From positions 1-64,000 of the forward strand of contig CALFDU010000028.1 in assembly GCA_937950315.1 (NCBI GenBank): a DNA stretch of 64,000 bases, in the 5' to 3' direction. Position numbers and translations under genes: made by a program. Of the stretch, positions 18,730 through 28,339 are shown in pieces. Below the pieces are notes generated by a model. The model was given only the letters and a program-made list of their open reading frames with translations, was not told the DNA's origin and searched no databases. The stretch comes from an uncultured Saprospiraceae bacterium. Lineage in GTDB: Bacteria; Bacteroidota; Bacteroidia; Chitinophagales; Saprospiraceae. How positions within the stretch are numbered: position 1 is the stretch's first letter; every line of letters starts with the position of its first letter.

Positions 18730-19362
18730 ATGCAATATTTTCTAGAAGGATTAGGTTTTGGACTCCTATTGACAGTATCTATGGGGCCAATATTTGTAGC
18801 GCTTGTTCAGACATCTCTTGAGAAAGGATTGAAGCCTGGTATCACTGTTGGCATAGGTATATGGAGCAGTGATGTCATCATTATCGGCACCACTTTGTAT
18901 CTCGTATCATTGGTAAAAGAACTTGTGGCAAGCCCTACCTTTAATTTTTATATGGGATTGGCTGGCGGGTTGGTCATGATCGTTTTCGGATTGTCCATGA
19001 TCAAGCACAAAGCTTCAGTAAATTTCGAAGGACAAACCTATTCGGCAAAGAACTACGCAGGGTTTTGGATGAAAGGCTTTTTGGTTAACACACTCAATCC
19101 ATTTACCTACATCTTCTGGTTAGGCGTCATTGCAACACAAGTTTTTGCAAGAGGAGTATCTGTTCCCAATACCATTATATTTCTGTCATCCATTATGTTT
19201 GTTATCGTCGCTTCGGATCTCTTAAAAATAGCAGCTGCCAGCTTTATTAGAAAAGGACTCCAACTTAAACACATTGATTTTGCAACCAATGTTGCAGGCG
19301 TTTTCTTGATCGTATTTGGGATTGCATTGATGTACAATGCATTTTGGCCTACCGTCCAATAA
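18730..19362 (+). CDS. LysE/RhtB family amino-acid exporter
   Basis: This encodes 210 residues from the ATG at 18730 (M-Q-Y-F-L-E-G-L-G-F-G); the longer reading from a TTG at 18658 would begin inside the terminator and is unlikely. It shows about six hydrophobic helices and the family signature near the N-terminus (S-M-G-P-I-F-V-A-L-V-Q-T-S-L-x-x-G). LysE/RhtB proteins expel amino acids or related metabolites across the inner membrane; the substrate cannot be assigned. Its stop codon is directly followed by the stop of the opposing DUF2490 gene. Confidence 0.85.
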   Translation: MQYFLEGLGFGLLLTVSMGPIFVALVQTSLEKGLKPGITVGIGIWSSDVIIIGTTLYLVSLVKELVASPTFNFYMGLAGGLVMIVFGLSMIKHKASVNFEGQTYSAKNYAGFWMKGFLVNTLNPFTYIFWLGVIATQVFARGVSVPNTIIFLSSIMFVIVASDLLKIAAASFIRKGLQLKHIDFATNVAGVFLIVFGIALMYNAFWPTVQ

Positions 19363-20013
19363 TCAGATGGTTACAAACATATTTAATCCCAAGATATTTC
19401 TTCTCAATCCTGGACCATCATTTAAAAATCCTATCCGTCTATAATTTAACCTAAACTTCATTTTGTCCAATGGATATTCTAAGCCTCCTTCCAACCATAT
19501 TCTTTGAAACTGGTTTTGCTTATTGAAACGATACCATAGATCATAGCCAACATAAGGCGATAACTTTTTATTGCCAATATTATAGAAAAAATAATTTCGC
19601 CAACGCAAGAAATCCGCCTGTTCTTTCCCTACCCAATCCAAACCATTATGTAGCCGAAGCAGGTTCACCCATTTGGCATTTTCTATTTTACGCAAGTGTA
19701 CCAATTCCAACCAAAGGAAATAAATCGGTTTATCATCAACGAATGTCCAAGTACGAAATGAAAGCTGGAAATTAAATCCACTCGTCAAGCGCCTTACAAT
19801 TCTGTAATCTATCGAGACGTCATTAAAAGTAGTAGCATTCTGATCCAACCTACCGATGGTAGTCATTGAAGCAGTATAATTGGTATTGATTTTTTTTGTG
19901 AGTACAAACATGTTCCAAGACTGGAAATCTTCAGGATGTTGTGCATCTGTATTTGTGCGGAAAACAAATACGATGAATAATATCAAACCAAATTTCCAAT
20001 AATGCTGATACAT
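19363..20013 (-). CDS. DUF2490 outer-membrane beta-barrel protein
   Basis: This encodes 216 residues with a signal peptide (cleaved near T-D-A-Q). The rest is amphipathic beta strands rich in aromatic residues: W-x-x-x-x-x-x-x-K-I-N-T-N-Y-T near the start, R-L-H-N-G-L-D-W, Y-x-L-W-Y-R-F-N and a last strand ending in aromatic/hydrophobic residues. This pattern fits DUF2490, small barrels widespread in Bacteroidota with no assigned role. It lies 72 bp after yjbQ on the same strand, so it may be cotranscribed with DUF6089 and yjbQ. Confidence 0.8.
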   Translation of the reverse strand: MYQHYWKFGLILFIVFVFRTNTDAQHPEDFQSWNMFVLTKKINTNYTASMTTIGRLDQNATTFNDVSIDYRIVRRLTSGFNFQLSFRTWTFVDDKPIYFLWLELVHLRKIENAKWVNLLRLHNGLDWVGKEQADFLRWRNYFFYNIGNKKLSPYVGYDLWYRFNKQNQFQRIWLEGGLEYPLDKMKFRLNYRRIGFLNDGPGLRRNILGLNMFVTI

Positions 20014-20085
20014 AATAGAAATATAACTAAAAAATGTAGCATGGTTATCATTCTAAGTTAGAGATCCATTGTCAGCAAGAAGCAT

Positions 20086-20496
20086 CTACTCATAGATACT
20101 AGCCGTTAACTTCCGACTTCCTCCCCTATTTCTAAATTCGCACAAATAGATTCCTTGCCAAGTCCCCAAGGCAAGATTGCCATTAATAATTGGAATGTGG
20201 ACAGAATGACCAATCATTGCAGCCTTGATATGTGCAGGCATGTCATCAGGCCCTTCAATGGTATGCTTTAAAAAAGGCAAATTCTCAGGCACGACATAAT
20301 TGAATATCGATTCAAAATCTGTCAAGACATCTGGATCAGCGGCCTCATTGATTGTGATCGCAGCAGAGGTATGATGAATAAAAAGATTGAGAATCCCAGA
20401 TACCGGAAGCTCAGGTAAATGCTGCAATATTTCACTTGTAATAATATGATAACCACGAGATTGTGGTTCCAAAGAAATGCTGTAATGGGAGACCAT
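20086..20496 (-). CDS. YjbQ family protein (UPF0047)
   Basis: This encodes 136 residues, the normal length. Family hallmarks are present: the metal-site region F-I-H-H-T-S-A-A-I-T-I-N-E, the D-x-x-P-A-H-I-K motif and L-G-T-W-Q-G-I-Y-L-C-E-F. Some members have weak thiamine-phosphate synthase activity, but the physiological role is unsettled. The ATG overlaps the stop of the upstream DUF6089 gene by one base (TTA/CAT on the plus strand), which indicates coupled translation. Confidence 0.92.
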   Translation of the reverse strand: MVSHYSISLEPQSRGYHIITSEILQHLPELPVSGILNLFIHHTSAAITINEAADPDVLTDFESIFNYVVPENLPFLKHTIEGPDDMPAHIKAAMIGHSVHIPIINGNLALGTWQGIYLCEFRNRGGSRKLTASIYE

Positions 20497-21320
20497 TAGA
20501 ACCCTTGAATTTTTGAAACTTTAGGACATTCCAGTTGCGTAAAGAATCTTACCATACTGATATGTATGATTGCGTAAGTATCATTGTTTAAACTGTTTCC
20601 TCTTTGTCTTCCTGCCGTTGCAAAACCTTCAACACCACTTCTATCAGACAGTTGAGCGGATATCCCTGTAGGACCTCCCTGCAGAGAATTGAAGTCTGGA
20701 TAAACAGTACTGACATCATCAAGATAATCGGTCGTCAATCTCCTAGCCTGTAAGCCTACATTGAAACTCCATCTATAATTCAAATCCCATTTGAAACCTA
20801 CACCAAACGCAAGGCCCGGTGAAACTGTAGAGTACGCATTAGAAGTCTCTGTATTGAAATCTCGAAGATTGTACTTAGTACCATTGAGCTCAGCCGTAGG
20901 ATTAAACTTGGCTACCACAAGTCCTGCTGTTGCATAAGGAGTATAATAGTATTTTTTACTGCCATGTATATAGGTGAAGAAATTAAATTCAAGCCCAAGA
21001 TTGGCATCAAATACGTTGCTTTTAAAGGACAAATTTCTTGTTGCCTCAACGGTATTCTGAGAATCTTCATCGCGAGCGCCTACACGAGCATAGTTGATGC
21101 CGCCTACAAGACACAATCGTTCATTAAAATTCTGTCTAACCACCAAGCCAATGGCAGGTCCCGGATCATTTAAGCTATAATCCGTGTTTAGGTCGCCAAA
21201 ATAGTGTGATATACCTATCCAACCACCGACTTCTTGCCCTTTTTGAGCGTAAATATCAGAAGGTACGGTCATCAAAAGACCTAAAAGCGTGAAAATGTAG
21301 ATATATCTGTTTAAAACCAT
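20496..21320 (-). CDS. DUF6089 family outer-membrane protein
   Basis: This encodes 274 residues with a signal peptide (cleaved near D-I-Y-A-Q). It begins the mature part with E-V-G-G-W-I-G-I-S-H-Y-F-G-D-L-N, typical of DUF6089, and continues as an OmpA-like beta-barrel: alternating strands, Y-Y-Y-T-P-Y-A-T-A-G-L, P-G-L-A-F-G-V-G and a C-terminal M-V-R-F-F. The family is conserved in Bacteroidota without a proven role. It heads a likely operon with yjbQ (one-base overlap) and possibly DUF2490, and has a clear promoter at 21337-21369. Confidence 0.85.
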   Translation of the reverse strand: MVLNRYIYIFTLLGLLMTVPSDIYAQKGQEVGGWIGISHYFGDLNTDYSLNDPGPAIGLVVRQNFNERLCLVGGINYARVGARDEDSQNTVEATRNLSFKSNVFDANLGLEFNFFTYIHGSKKYYYTPYATAGLVVAKFNPTAELNGTKYNLRDFNTETSNAYSTVSPGLAFGVGFKWDLNYRWSFNVGLQARRLTTDYLDDVSTVYPDFNSLQGGPTGISAQLSDRSGVEGFATAGRQRGNSLNNDTYAIIHISMVRFFTQLECPKVSKIQGF

Positions 21321-21336
21321 GTGTGCTATTAACGCA

Positions 21337-21369
21337 CAAAGTTATTTCTTTCTTATTTATTTCATACAA
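21337..21369 (-). promoter_or_regulatory. Promoter for the DUF6089-yjbQ operon
   Basis: On the minus strand a TTG (21369-21367) and TAACTTTG (21344-21337) are separated by 22 bp, matching the Bacteroidota -33/-7 elements. The start codon is about 17 bp downstream of the -7 box. Confidence 0.6.
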
Positions 21370-21374
21370 ATAGG

Positions 21375-21410
21375 CAAAAAAATAGGGGCCATCACTTCAG
21401 AGGCCCCCAT
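21375..21410 (-). terminator. Rho-independent terminator after the 1394-residue T9SS protein
   Basis: A GC-rich stem (21382-21390 with 21401-21409, one mismatch) is followed on the minus strand by seven T. It lies 24 bp after the stop. Confidence 0.8.
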
Positions 21411-21433
21411 TTCATTCTATCTAAACTTCGTCT

Positions 21434-24400
21434 TTATTCAATTATGATCATTTTTCTGGTCGCAATAAAGCCTTCCGCCTCAAGTTGGTAGTAAATCACT
21501 CCAGAACTTTGCATGTCCTTTGCGCTTATTACCATCTGATTAATTCCAGCATTAAAGTCTCCATTGACCGTCTTAATCACTTTACCGCTTAGGTCATAAA
21601 ACTTCACATTTACATTACCTGCCTTGGCCAATGAAAATCCGATAATCGTAGATTCATTAAAAGGGTTAGGTGAGTTCTGATAAAGTTCGTTGACCAGTTT
21701 GCTGCTCGTCTGATTTAGACTTACGTCAAATGTTTGCAATTCCTCTCCGACATAAGCTTCAGCATGTAGCACATCATCCGTGATTGACAATGACCCTATT
21801 TGATCACCTTCAAACACCATGACAAACAACACTTCCTCTTTCGTCAAATCCAACTGCTTTCCGGTATTCCAACTAAATGTTGTTGTACCTGAATCTGTAA
21901 GTGCATAATTATCAGCTTGAACCCCTAGAGATCCACCTTCGATTCTTAGCAACTTAGAAGTTGGGTGATGGATGGTAAATTGCATACCATTCAATGAAAT
22001 ATCATTGTTCAATTTAACAGGCACTGAAATCGATTCGATATTGGAGATTACATCTTCATAATAAAGATCAACCAATCCAAGATTTCTTGATTCAGTATCG
22101 CCATCAGCTTGTAGACCGTGTACTGCAGATCCATTGACATCTCCGATTTTTACACCGATGAAATCATTGTCCATCATATCCGCATTCAGACCATCAATCT
22201 CTATCGTCTCGATAAATGGCCATGGATTTGTATTCGACATCCCTTGGTTCTTAATAGGGAATCTATAAGAGTCATTCTTAGGCAACTCAGCATTAACGCC
22301 TAGAATAAGTTTTCTCAATTCGATCAAATCAATTGCAGAAATCTTTTCATCATTATTCGCATCTGCTGCGATCATTTTGTAAGGACCATCCAATTCGTTC
22401 AACCCAAGAATGTGTTTTTGAATTAAAACCAAATCAAGTGTTGTTACTCCGTTTAAGTAATCATCATCTTTGGTAGAATTAATCTGATAATCGATAAACA
22501 TTGGAATGTCATAAAAAGCAAATTCACCATCGGAATCTGTATTGGCAAAAAGAGGATATTCAGGAATTGAGCTCATTAGCTCTACAGAAATTTGAGTTAG
22601 TTCTTCTCCAGACTCGGTTACAATTTGACCACCAATTCTTGAATTGGCTGTGACTCCGCCACAGGCTCCATTGTTGTCAACTAGGGTTAAATATACTGTA
22701 CAGAAATCAAAATTATCTTTTTCATCCCATACATATACTGTCACCTCGACGGGGGTAGCCTGGCCAGTTGCATCAATAGCTTCAGCACATGTAAATGTAC
22801 GTGAAGAACATTGACTAGATGTATTATAATTCGGGTCAAGAGATGGATTTACATCACTAAATGTAAATCTCAAATCACTATTAGCAGTGCAATTGTCAAA
22901 ACTTCCTAAGTCGAAGTCACAAGCCCACAACTCAATCTCCCCATCGTCCATCAATGCAGAACTTACATTGATACAATAAGGTGTTGGTGCTTTCTTATCA
23001 ACTACCATGAAATCTTGCGAACAGGATACTACGTTTCCACAACCATCGGTTGCTGTCCACTTCACTCTGTGATTGTGCATACTACCAGGTACTCCATCAG
23101 GTATTTCTACTCTGATTACTCCACCTGATAATGTTGGTGCTATGTATTCTGGATGATTTGGTGGCACAGTACTTCGGAATGTATATTCATAATTCCAATC
23201 ACTGTACAAATCAATCTGAACGGTCCAGTTGATCCTATTCGATCCGCAATCACCTACATCCTCTGCCGTTTGCGTAAGCATAACAGCATTGTTTTCACAA
23301 GTGACTCCGTCTCCATCAGCATCATTGAAATCGTTGGCCTCATACATTTCTAAATCACACGTCCCCATTATAGGAGCAGTGTTGTCTATCACTTTTATGA
23401 TTTGAGTATGCTCCCATATTCCCGTTGGTACTAGATCGTTTGGCTCATATTGACACCAATCTATAACAGTCCAAGCATTTCGGATTTTCAGACATGCTCC
23501 ATCTGTAAAGTAGAAGGTATCACTATCTACGCTGTATGCCAATAGGTTACATGATGGTGCATCCCAGAAAGGAGTTGGCATTGTATCAGTCATGCAATCA
23601 ATTTCATAATCTTCTGGGAAGTAAACCGTAATACCATCATCGGTATCAGGTCCCAATTGATTGATCACTTGGATACAGAATTGGTTTGGGTTATCAGTAA
23701 TAAACCACTTTCTGTGGATGATACCATATCCGCAACTAGATCCATCTTGGTGCTCATCAACATATTGTACATCTGTACTACCACAAGTACTATACCCTGA
23801 AGCTGAACCCACGATAGATAAATCGTGAATATCAGTTTCACAGTCCACAGTGATATTAGCTGGGCACAATAGTGAAGGTGGTACTTTGTTTTCAAGTCTG
23901 ATGTTGGCCCATGCTTCGTTGAAGTGATCCCCTTCAGAACCATATACTCCATCCATGTCACCATCATCCCATACTCTCAACCAAACCTTATATAATGAAT
24001 AATCATTTATTCCATCTCCATCTTCATCGACACCATTGACGTCAAGATCAGAACAACAGAACTTAACAAATTCACCATTGTCAAGATCATCCTCATCATC
24101 AAAGTCATGACCATCATTGTTGTAAGTTGTATTTCCTACAAAATCACAATTCTGATCATCTCTTCTTATTTCAAGTCTTACAGGACCACAACCATCGTGC
24201 GAACCTTTATCAACTGATTGAGCGAATACTTTTGCAATACCGGTTCCACCTACAGCAGTTGTCAATGAAACTACCAAAGTTTCAGTTGCAATGGCTACTG
24301 GAGGAGTAGCATCCAATACAGTAACTGTTACAGGAACACTATTACTGGTTCCACAACAATCATATGCATTGTAGTAAAAAGTATGAACTCCTTTAGGAAC

Positions 24401-25618
24401 GCCACTTACATGATAAAGACCATCTGGTGTTTCATTAATCAACACACCAAAAGGGCCTGTTATATCATAAGATACATTATCAGAACATGAGTCAGTAATG
24501 TGATCTGGTGGAGGCATAATGAAAGAACCTTCACAACCCCATGGATCAACTGATACCGTAACATTGTTGGCCGTAATATAAGGACCATCTGAACTACCGT
24601 TTTTAATCAACTGAGTAAATTCATGAGATTCAGCTGTACACCAATCAGTGTACTGCCATTTTCTGATTACTTTCTGTATATCAGGACAAGCATCACAAGC
24701 AGGAACTACAACATCAGTCTTAGTTACTACAATATTACAAAGTGTACTTGTTATAGGTTTACCATACAAAGTAGGATACGCATAACTATTTCCATATGCA
24801 GTTGCAAGGTGATAAGCTTCTTCTTCCTCATCTTCAGTTGTCGCTAATGCCAACAATTCATCAAGTTTTAATTGATAATAGTGTTGATAAATTTCAGTCA
24901 TTGAATGACCTGAAGTACAAGGTAGTTCAACGGGACTCATTGGGTCAGTGATATCATTATAAACATCAATCGGATCAACCGTATATTCCATTAGACATGA
25001 AGTAGACTTGTTGCCAAAGGCATCAGTCACAACATAAGATCTATGAATTTTGGTTGGATTACAAGGACCACTTTCCACGATCTCATCGTGATATCCTAAA
25101 TATGTAGTTGAACAATCAGTAAAAGTTGGAACAGGCACATTTTCATAGCCGTCTAACATTTCTTCCATCCCTGCGCATGTAACTTTTAAGTTACAATCAG
25201 GATCATTGTTTCCTACTGGACAAGGGCAATCTAAAATCTCTGGTGGTAGCTTGTCTTCTACTACTAGAGTACCCCAGCAATTATTGTCCCAACCTGAAAT
25301 CGTTTCAGTAATGGTAACATTGTAAATGCCAGGTTCTGTAATTATAAGTCCAGTTCCAGAGCCAGTCATGGTTGAAATTGAAATCTCATAATTAGATAAA
25401 TCATTGTAAGGTGGTGGATAATTCGACTCACCTTCCAAAATCATGTCGGGCGTCACATAGACAGTGCAGTCTGCATCCATTGAGATGTTGACTCCATTGT
25501 TACACGCAAGCCAACTGGTTGGAATCTGTGCTTTTGATTCCCCGACAATCAAAAGCAATAGGATTAAAGTAATACCCATAGGTATACAATAGTGCCTAGC
25601 CTTATCGGTTCTAAACAT
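21434..25618 (-). CDS. Cys-rich Ig-like surface protein with dockerin-, cohesin-like and T9SS type A domains
   Basis: This encodes 1394 residues. The signal peptide ends near E-S-K-A-Q; a second ATG 13 codons in is possible. Residues about 30-1000 are Cys-rich Ig/HYR-like modules with phrases such as D-G-C-G, V-D-C-E-T-D and C-G-N-V-V-S-C. A carboxypeptidase-regulatory-like strand set (about 1000-1045) precedes a dockerin-like double EF-hand (about 1050-1120, D-A-N-N-D-E-K-I-S-A-I-D-L). A cohesin-like beta domain (about 1190-1300) and a type A sorting domain (N-S-P-N-P-F-N-E-S ... G-V-I-Y-Y-Q-L) follow. It is likely a surface structural protein or adhesin. A GNRA-like hairpin sits in its leader. 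Confidence 0.88.
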   Translation of the reverse strand: MFRTDKARHYCIPMGITLILLLLIVGESKAQIPTSWLACNNGVNISMDADCTVYVTPDMILEGESNYPPPYNDLSNYEISISTMTGSGTGLIITEPGIYNVTITETISGWDNNCWGTLVVEDKLPPEILDCPCPVGNNDPDCNLKVTCAGMEEMLDGYENVPVPTFTDCSTTYLGYHDEIVESGPCNPTKIHRSYVVTDAFGNKSTSCLMEYTVDPIDVYNDITDPMSPVELPCTSGHSMTEIYQHYYQLKLDELLALATTEDEEEEAYHLATAYGNSYAYPTLYGKPITSTLCNIVVTKTDVVVPACDACPDIQKVIRKWQYTDWCTAESHEFTQLIKNGSSDGPYITANNVTVSVDPWGCEGSFIMPPPDHITDSCSDNVSYDITGPFGVLINETPDGLYHVSGVPKGVHTFYYNAYDCCGTSNSVPVTVTVLDATPPVAIATETLVVSLTTAVGGTGIAKVFAQSVDKGSHDGCGPVRLEIRRDDQNCDFVGNTTYNNDGHDFDDEDDLDNGEFVKFCCSDLDVNGVDEDGDGINDYSLYKVWLRVWDDGDMDGVYGSEGDHFNEAWANIRLENKVPPSLLCPANITVDCETDIHDLSIVGSASGYSTCGSTDVQYVDEHQDGSSCGYGIIHRKWFITDNPNQFCIQVINQLGPDTDDGITVYFPEDYEIDCMTDTMPTPFWDAPSCNLLAYSVDSDTFYFTDGACLKIRNAWTVIDWCQYEPNDLVPTGIWEHTQIIKVIDNTAPIMGTCDLEMYEANDFNDADGDGVTCENNAVMLTQTAEDVGDCGSNRINWTVQIDLYSDWNYEYTFRSTVPPNHPEYIAPTLSGGVIRVEIPDGVPGSMHNHRVKWTATDGCGNVVSCSQDFMVVDKKAPTPYCINVSSALMDDGEIELWACDFDLGSFDNCTANSDLRFTFSDVNPSLDPNYNTSSQCSSRTFTCAEAIDATGQATPVEVTVYVWDEKDNFDFCTVYLTLVDNNGACGGVTANSRIGGQIVTESGEELTQISVELMSSIPEYPLFANTDSDGEFAFYDIPMFIDYQINSTKDDDYLNGVTTLDLVLIQKHILGLNELDGPYKMIAADANNDEKISAIDLIELRKLILGVNAELPKNDSYRFPIKNQGMSNTNPWPFIETIEIDGLNADMMDNDFIGVKIGDVNGSAVHGLQADGDTESRNLGLVDLYYEDVISNIESISVPVKLNNDISLNGMQFTIHHPTSKLLRIEGGSLGVQADNYALTDSGTTTFSWNTGKQLDLTKEEVLFVMVFEGDQIGSLSITDDVLHAEAYVGEELQTFDVSLNQTSSKLVNELYQNSPNPFNESTIIGFSLAKAGNVNVKFYDLSGKVIKTVNGDFNAGINQMVISAKDMQSSGVIYYQLEAEGFIATRKMIIIE

Positions 25619-25660
25619 GGGAACGAGTTTTGGTTATTAAAAAAAGTAATAAATATGAGT

Positions 25661-25678
25661 GTCACCAGAAATGGTGAC
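25661..25678. repeat. Stem-loop in the leader of the 1394-residue protein gene
   Basis: G-T-C-A-C-C-A (25661-25667) pairs with 25672-25678 around a 4-nt loop, 43 bp before the start codon at 25618. It could be an operator or an mRNA leader hairpin. Confidence 0.35.
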
Positions 25679-25875
25679 GGTGTTCAGAAATGAGAAAGCG
25701 AGAACTTTTTCAGCGATCGGGTTCAACTGAATTCCTCTACAACAAATGTAAAACAAAGAATTGCTTCTTAGTCTCCCCCATAGATGGTAATTATTACATT
25801 TTAATTTTACCGATAAAACTTATTCATAATATGACCGAAAAACAGAAAATAATACCTCACCATTATTAAGAAATT

Positions 25876-26028
25876 ATGCAATTATCAATCATGATGAAAA
25901 ATAAAATTTCTAAGTCAACCGTCGTATCGTTTGCATTTCTATTTTTAACGACCTTCACATACTCCCCATCAATTGCTGGCCTCTTAGGCAAAAAGCTCTC
26001 GATCAATGCAGGAACCAGTTCTTATTAA
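25876..26028 (+). CDS. Candidate small secreted peptide (50 residues)
   Basis: This short frame encodes 50 residues. It begins with lysines, then a clear hydrophobic stretch (V-S-F-A-F-L-F-L-T-T-F), a cleavage-like site (S-I-A-G) and a short basic/polar tail (L-L-G-K-K-L-S-I-N-A-G-T-S-S-Y). It is the only plausible gene in the 636-bp gap between two T9SS genes that run the other way. It could be a genuine small exported peptide or the stump of a lost outer-membrane protein gene. A bulged hairpin at 26052-26072 follows. The rest of 25619-26254 shows only the leader hairpin and a terminator. Confidence 0.35.
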   Translation: MQLSIMMKNKISKSTVVSFAFLFLTTFTYSPSIAGLLGKKLSINAGTSSY

Positions 26029-26170
26029 ATTTTTCTATAATCTCAGGAGTGGCAGATTGACTACAAGTCTGCTCTACCCAGTCTTAAAAGCCATCTGATT
26101 GTACCGTTATTTCGATTTGTTTATACTTCACTAGGATTCTTTTCAAGTATACAACTTTGACTCGCTCAAT

Positions 26171-26209
26171 AAAAAAAATTAGGGGTCATCGCTTTTCGAC
26201 AACCCCTAA
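26171..26209 (-). terminator. Rho-independent terminator after the LTD surface protein
   Basis: T-T-A-G-G-G-G-T (26179-26186) pairs with 26202-26209. On the minus strand the stem is followed by eight T. It lies 46 bp past the stop at 26255. Confidence 0.85.
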
Positions 26210-26254
26210 AAAGATTCTATAAATTACTAATAATAAAATTCACATGTATCTTAC

Positions 26255-28339
26255 TTATTCAATAACAACAAAAGGTTTGAGTTTTACTTGCCCATTATTG
26301 ATAACCTTCAAATAATAAGTTCCATTCGCTAAATCATCAATTCTTAATCCCTTTGAATCTTGAACATTCATATTAAACTCTTTTTGGACATTTCCATCAA
26401 GGCTTAAAATCGTAATATTCATTTCCCCTATTACATCCACCTCAAATTCCAGATTGATTTCACCTACACTTGGATTAGGATAAATAGAGTATTCAAGCAA
26501 TTCAGGAGGTGATAAGTTTCCTACACAAGCACTTGGTACATCCTCACTCCAATCGGATGAACTGTTTCCAGAACCATCATACTCAATTACCGAGCCTGTC
26601 GAAAAGGAAGGAACAAAATCACCTGCTGTCCATATGCCAGCCGAAATTGCAACACTTGCTCTCGTGTGTCCTGAAGAACCCCATTCAACATAATCAAGTA
26701 TACTCCCTGAGTTACCAAATTGAGCATTTGAATAAAGTCCCATCTCTCCATCGTTTTCCGAAAGGTTGAACGTCGCAACTACTGTAACAAATTCTCCTGG
26801 ATCAAGAATTAAATCATCTCCACATAGTATGGTCAAATCTACAATTTGATCATATGCAGGGAAATCACAAATCCAATAAGAAGATATATCTACACTCGTA
26901 TTTCCAACATTTAAAAATTCGATTTCGTTGTCACTGCTAATTTCATTTATTACAATTGGGTTTCCAACTTCCTCCTCTCTAACCACAGTAATGAAGTTTG
27001 AAGAAATATCCTCACACGCATCATCTGTCAATGTAGATATGTTTTCTCCAACCACTGGATTAGGTAATCCTTGGTAACTCCATCCCCATACTCTGCATGT
27101 TCCTGCAGGGGCTCCACTTGCATCTATCGTGTTGCCATTGGCTGAATTTACCCAGTCTAATATAATGTCGTTGTCATCTGTAATAATGTACCAGTAACTC
27201 AAGAAGTTTGCAGTCGTCGTATGTGTTACATCAAACACGATATCTCCCGCTGTTCCTGTGTACGTAGTTCCGCCACCGGCCAATGCTACAGTTCCGCCAT
27301 CTGGTATTTCTCTATACACTGTAATTGAATTTGACAAATCAAAGTTGCCTGATAAATCTGTCAAGTTGTTACCTGCTACCAATCCTGTCAGACCTGCCTC
27401 GTAACTGATGTGATAAATCAAACATACTCCTGCTCCCGCTTCGTCAAAATCTACAACTTCAGGTGTCGGTGGTAGACCCAAGATATTTCCTTGGTTATCT
27501 GTCACTATGTACCCATTACTTGGACCTTCATTTCCTGACAATGTTATTCCTGACACATTATCTGTTACTCCATCTACACAGAATACAAATGGTCCTCCTT
27601 CTAATTGTCCTCCATTTACTACAACTGGATCCATAACTGTTCCTGCAACAACTGAAATATCTTCCAAGTCCCAAACACTTTGAGAAGCTCCATTTCCTAT
27701 TGGACAGTATGCATGTAATTCAAAATTAAAAATGGTAGTTTCGGAAACTACAAAGTCAGGATTTGAGGTAAAATCAAATTCCTGAATGCTCCATTCATTG
27801 GTAGCAGAAATCTGGCTTTGTTCATAAATGGTAATACCATTTTTTAGAATACGAACACCAAAGTAAAGTGGATAATTATTGTCTCCACTAATTCCATCTA
27901 TCCAATCAAATGTTTCAGGTGCTAACTCATAGAAGCTAAGCTGCTGTAATTGAGCCTCCTGATTAGCTAAAGGTTCTAATTGAATATCGAATCGTACTGC
28001 TCGATCATTGTTAGCAGTATAATTACAAGAAGGATCATAAGATACACACATTGCTTCTGTTCCATTTAAACCTGGTGTACATGAATGTCCATTAGTCGTT
28101 GGATTATTTCTATATAAATGATCTCCAACTAAAGATAAATTTACTTCTGTCCCATTAATGATACTTGCAGTAAATTCAGAAAAATCTTGATTTGTTCCAT
28201 TTGAAGTGTACGATGTGCACTCATCCAAATTAAAAATTAATGTCGAAGGGTTTCCTTCCTCCTGTGATGCAGTCAATTGATTAACTGAAAACAGCATTGA
28301 GAGAAAAAAAAGCATTCTATAAAATTTTACTTGACTCAT
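26255..28339 (-). CDS. Surface protein: lectin-like N-domain, two SNPI-type repeats, lamin-tail domain, T9SS type A domain
   Basis: This encodes 694 residues with a signal peptide (cleaved near L-T-A-S). Residues about 30-235 are clearly homologous to the same region of the giant protein at 47416-54147 (shared S-F-Y-E-L-A-P-E-T-F, H-S-C-x-P-G, W-D-x-D/E). Two copies of that protein's repeat follow (about 240-455; Y-I-V-T-D-N-Q-G-N-I-L-G-L-P, then F-D-L-S-N-S-I-T-V). A lamin-tail domain (about 458-600, I-V-I-N-E-I-S-S-D-N) and a type A sorting domain (S-I-Y-P-N-P-S-V-G) complete it. It is likely a surface-anchored adhesin. The two genes appear to be diverged duplicates differing in repeat number. 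Confidence 0.88.
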   Translation of the reverse strand: MSQVKFYRMLFFLSMLFSVNQLTASQEEGNPSTLIFNLDECTSYTSNGTNQDFSEFTASIINGTEVNLSLVGDHLYRNNPTTNGHSCTPGLNGTEAMCVSYDPSCNYTANNDRAVRFDIQLEPLANQEAQLQQLSFYELAPETFDWIDGISGDNNYPLYFGVRILKNGITIYEQSQISATNEWSIQEFDFTSNPDFVVSETTIFNFELHAYCPIGNGASQSVWDLEDISVVAGTVMDPVVVNGGQLEGGPFVFCVDGVTDNVSGITLSGNEGPSNGYIVTDNQGNILGLPPTPEVVDFDEAGAGVCLIYHISYEAGLTGLVAGNNLTDLSGNFDLSNSITVYREIPDGGTVALAGGGTTYTGTAGDIVFDVTHTTTANFLSYWYIITDDNDIILDWVNSANGNTIDASGAPAGTCRVWGWSYQGLPNPVVGENISTLTDDACEDISSNFITVVREEEVGNPIVINEISSDNEIEFLNVGNTSVDISSYWICDFPAYDQIVDLTILCGDDLILDPGEFVTVVATFNLSENDGEMGLYSNAQFGNSGSILDYVEWGSSGHTRASVAISAGIWTAGDFVPSFSTGSVIEYDGSGNSSSDWSEDVPSACVGNLSPPELLEYSIYPNPSVGEINLEFEVDVIGEMNITILSLDGNVQKEFNMNVQDSKGLRIDDLANGTYYLKVINNGQVKLKPFVVIE

